64,000 nt of DNA from Nocardioides sp. CFH 31398 (GTDB taxonomy: Bacteria > Actinomycetota > Actinomycetes > Propionibacteriales > Nocardioidaceae), in the NCBI RefSeq assembly GCF_022436705.1, contig NZ_JAKUHT010000008.1, forward strand, positions 124,001 through 188,000, given 5' to 3'. Position 1 is the stretch's first letter. Each line of letters starts with the position of its first letter. The notes under the pieces were generated by a model, which was not told the DNA's origin, ran no database searches, and saw nothing but the letters and a program-made list of their open reading frames with translations. This document shows, in pieces, positions 62,148-64,000 of the stretch. A program made the position numbers and the translations under genes.

Positions 62148-63731
62148 GTGAACCGCCTGACCCGTGGGACCGACCCGGCCGTGTTCTGGGGCTCCGCCGC
62201 CCTGATCGCGGTCTTCGTCGTCTGGGGGATCGTCGCGCCCGCCAGTCTCGGCGGCACGATGACCACCGCGCTGGGATGGGTCGTCGGCAACTTCGGGTGG
62301 GCGTTCATCCTCATCGCCTTCGCCGGGCTGGTCTTCTGCCTCGTGCTGGTCGTGCACCCCTGGGGCCGGATCCGGCTCGGCCCGGACGACTCACGGCCCG
62401 ACTTCAGGACCTTCTCGTGGGTCTCGATGATGTTCGCCGCCGGCCTCGGCGCCGGGCTGCTCTTCTACGGCGTCGCGGAGCCGGTGACGCACTGGTCGGC
62501 GCCCCCGCACGGGCTCGCGGAGCCACAGAGCCAGGAGGCGACGCTCACGGCCCTGCGCTACACCTACTTCCACTGGGGCTTCAACGGCTGGGCGATGTAC
62601 GCGATCCTCGGCGGCGCGATGGCGTACTTCAGCTACCGCAAGGGCCTGCCGACGCTGGTCAGCGCCACCTTCACCCCGATCCTCGGGCCGAACGCGACGA
62701 CGCGGCCGCTGGGCCGGCTCGTCGACGCGCTCGCCATCGTGGCCACCATCTTCGGCACCGCCACCGCGCTCGGGCTGAACGGTCTGCAGCTCAACAGCGG
62801 CCTGGACTACCTCTTCGACGTCCCCAAGTCGAACGCCGTCGCGGTCACCATCATCGTCGCCGTCACCGCGCTGTTCCTGGTGTCCGCGACGTCCGGGGTG
62901 GAGAAGGGGATCAACGTCCTCGCCAACGCCGGCGCGGTCGCCACGATCGTGCTGTTCGTGTTCTTCCTCGTCGTGGGCGGCTCGACCGTGCTGGTCATCT
63001 CCAACGGGATCCAGTCGATCGGCGACTACGTGCTGCAGGTCATCCCCATGTCGCTGGAGACCGGCGTCGGCGACGAGCCGTGGATGGCGAGCTGGACGAT
63101 CTTCTACTGGTCCTGGTGGATCTCGTGGGCGCCCTTCGTCGGCATGTTCGTCGCGCGGATCTCGCGCGGACGGACGATCCGCGAGTTCGTGCTCGGCGTC
63201 GTGGCCGCGCCCACCGGCTTCGGGTTCGTGTGGTTCGCCGTCGTCGGCGGCACCGGCATCGAGCTGCAGCGCACCGGCGAGGCCGACATCCTGGGCACCC
63301 TCGCGACGCCGGAGCTCTCCCTGTTCCAGGCCCTCGACGCGCTGCCGTTCCCGACGATCATCTCGTTCGTCTGCGTCATCCTCATCGCCCTGTTCTTCAT
63401 CTCCGGCGCGGACGCCGCCAGCGTCGTCATGGCGACGATGGCCTCCCGCGGCTCCCTCGAGCCGTCGAAGGCGGTCGTGATCGTCCTCGGCGTGCTGATG
63501 GGCGGCATCGCCTGCGCGATGCTGCTCGTCGGGGGTCTCGTGGCCCTCCAGCAGGCCGCCGTCCTCGGCTCCGTGCCGTTCACGTTCGTGATCATCGGCG
63601 TCGCGTACTGCTGGGTGAAGGCGCTGCGCGAGGAGACACGCGAGCAACGGGAGCCGGGCGCCGGTGGCGGACCGCAGAGGGGGACCGCCGACGCGGACGA
63701 CGTCCTGCCCGAGCCGCGGGGCACGGCGTGA
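62148..63731 (+). CDS. BCCT-family betaine/carnitine/choline transporter
   Basis: 527 residues from GTG 62148 with GGAGGT just upstream; a GTG 2 codons earlier is possible. Twelve membrane segments and the BCCT signature WTIFYWSWWISWAPFVGMFV with ARISRGRTIREF. Tryptophan-rich TM8 binds trimethylammonium head groups. Short tails indicate little osmosensing domain. The stop overlaps a substrate-binding lipoprotein gene, together forming an osmoprotectant-uptake operon. Confidence 0.92.
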   Translation: MNRLTRGTDPAVFWGSAALIAVFVVWGIVAPASLGGTMTTALGWVVGNFGWAFILIAFAGLVFCLVLVVHPWGRIRLGPDDSRPDFRTFSWVSMMFAAGLGAGLLFYGVAEPVTHWSAPPHGLAEPQSQEATLTALRYTYFHWGFNGWAMYAILGGAMAYFSYRKGLPTLVSATFTPILGPNATTRPLGRLVDALAIVATIFGTATALGLNGLQLNSGLDYLFDVPKSNAVAVTIIVAVTALFLVSATSGVEKGINVLANAGAVATIVLFVFFLVVGGSTVLVISNGIQSIGDYVLQVIPMSLETGVGDEPWMASWTIFYWSWWISWAPFVGMFVARISRGRTIREFVLGVVAAPTGFGFVWFAVVGGTGIELQRTGEADILGTLATPELSLFQALDALPFPTIISFVCVILIALFFISGADAASVVMATMASRGSLEPSKAVVIVLGVLMGGIACAMLLVGGLVALQQAAVLGSVPFTFVIIGVAYCWVKALREETREQREPGAGGGPQRGTADADDVLPEPRGTA

Positions 63732-64000
63732 GGTCCGCCCGGACGACGGCTCTCGGCCTCGCCGGCCTGGTCGCGGCCGGGGTCCTGAGCGCCTGCGGGA
63801 CGTCGACCGAGCAGGACGCCTCGCAGCAGCCGCAGGGCGCCGCCCTCCGCATCCGGATCGGCACCCAGGAGTTCCCCGAGGCCCGGGTCCTCGGCGAGCT
63901 GTGGCGCCAGGCCCTGGCGACCAACGGGTACGCCGTGGACCTGCGGACCGGTGTCGGCCCCGCCGAGGACCTCGACCAGGCCCTGGCCGCCGAGGAGATC
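63728..64000 (+). CDS. Lipoprotein of an osmoprotectant (OpuAC/ProX-type) ABC transporter, 5' part (cut by window end)
   Basis: The first 91 codons from a GTG overlapping the BCCT stop. A lipoprotein signal peptide (RTTALGLAGLVAAGVLSACG; lipobox LSAC, Cys at about 23) is followed by LRIRIGTQEFPEARVLGELW, the start of a glycine betaine/choline binding-protein fold (class OpuAC). The rest, and probable ABC subunits, lie beyond the window. Confidence 0.8.
   Translation, partial: MRSARTTALGLAGLVAAGVLSACGTSTEQDASQQPQGAALRIRIGTQEFPEARVLGELWRQALATNGYAVDLRTGVGPAEDLDQALAAEEI

Overview
This is a gap-free piece of chromosome from a very GC-rich actinobacterium. Genes are packed with GTGA/ATGA stop-start overlaps and GTG starts are common. 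The first 21 kb follow the order known around Mycobacterium tuberculosis Rv3193c-Rv3202c (adnAB, nudC, mycoredoxin, uvrD2, whiB7, DUF2342 protease, PDZ-Lon protease, UPF0182). The gene content and the dispersed GGTGGTCGAGCAG/GTCGAGACC intergenic repeats suggest Nocardioidaceae (Nocardioides-like). That placement is an inference from pattern, not from a phylogeny.

1-21.6 kb, core genome: the end of adnA plus adnB (double-strand-break resection), nudC, a divergent mycoredoxin, uvrD2, then whiB7 behind a leader with an upstream ORF and a perfect Rho-independent terminator (a transcription attenuator). Next come two paralogous 54-residue basic proteins, a 52-residue zinc-ribbon protein, an orphan E1/ThiF-like RiPP cyclodehydratase-type protein, a PHP protein, a YgjP-like metallopeptidase, a Nudix/DUF2342 pair, moaE, the PDZ-Lon protease, a PPA1309-family protein, UPF0182 and a DUF1537 sugar-acid kinase. 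An initiator tRNA with its own promoter and terminator closes the block.

21.8-35.1 kb, accessory and stress-related: a flavoprotein, a MEDS-LuxR regulator, an ABM-domain protein, an unknown membrane protein divergent from a glycogen-debranching-type glucosidase, a GT4 glycosyltransferase, a second LuxR regulator, a four-gene overlapping operon (zinc alcohol dehydrogenase, DJ-1/PfpI, unknown, second zinc dehydrogenase), an ANTAR protein and a DUF1707 protein.

35.5-59 kb, aromatic acid catabolism through CoA thioesters. The first module looks like aerobic 2-aminobenzoate (anthranilate) degradation: SDR, formamidase-family hydrolase, RidA, cupin, thioesterase, 2-aminobenzoate-CoA ligase, the fused monooxygenase/Old-Yellow-Enzyme protein, and a PaaX regulator. 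The second is the box pathway for benzoate: boxB, GNAT, a divergent PaaX-like regulator, boxC, benzoate-CoA ligase, a separate NADPH-ferredoxin reductase and 7Fe ferredoxin standing in for the fused BoxA, an amidohydrolase and a DUF6158 protein. A phenylacetate-CoA ligase gene follows, behind a perfect 18-bp palindrome. The boxB and boxC promoters share a 21-bp motif in opposite orientation.

58-64 kb: homocysteine methyltransferase, nucleoside deaminase, purU, a DUF2243/CtaG-like membrane pair, and the start of an osmoprotectant uptake operon (BCCT carrier plus a lipoprotein binding protein cut by the window edge). No transposase, integrase, phage gene or CRISPR array was seen.
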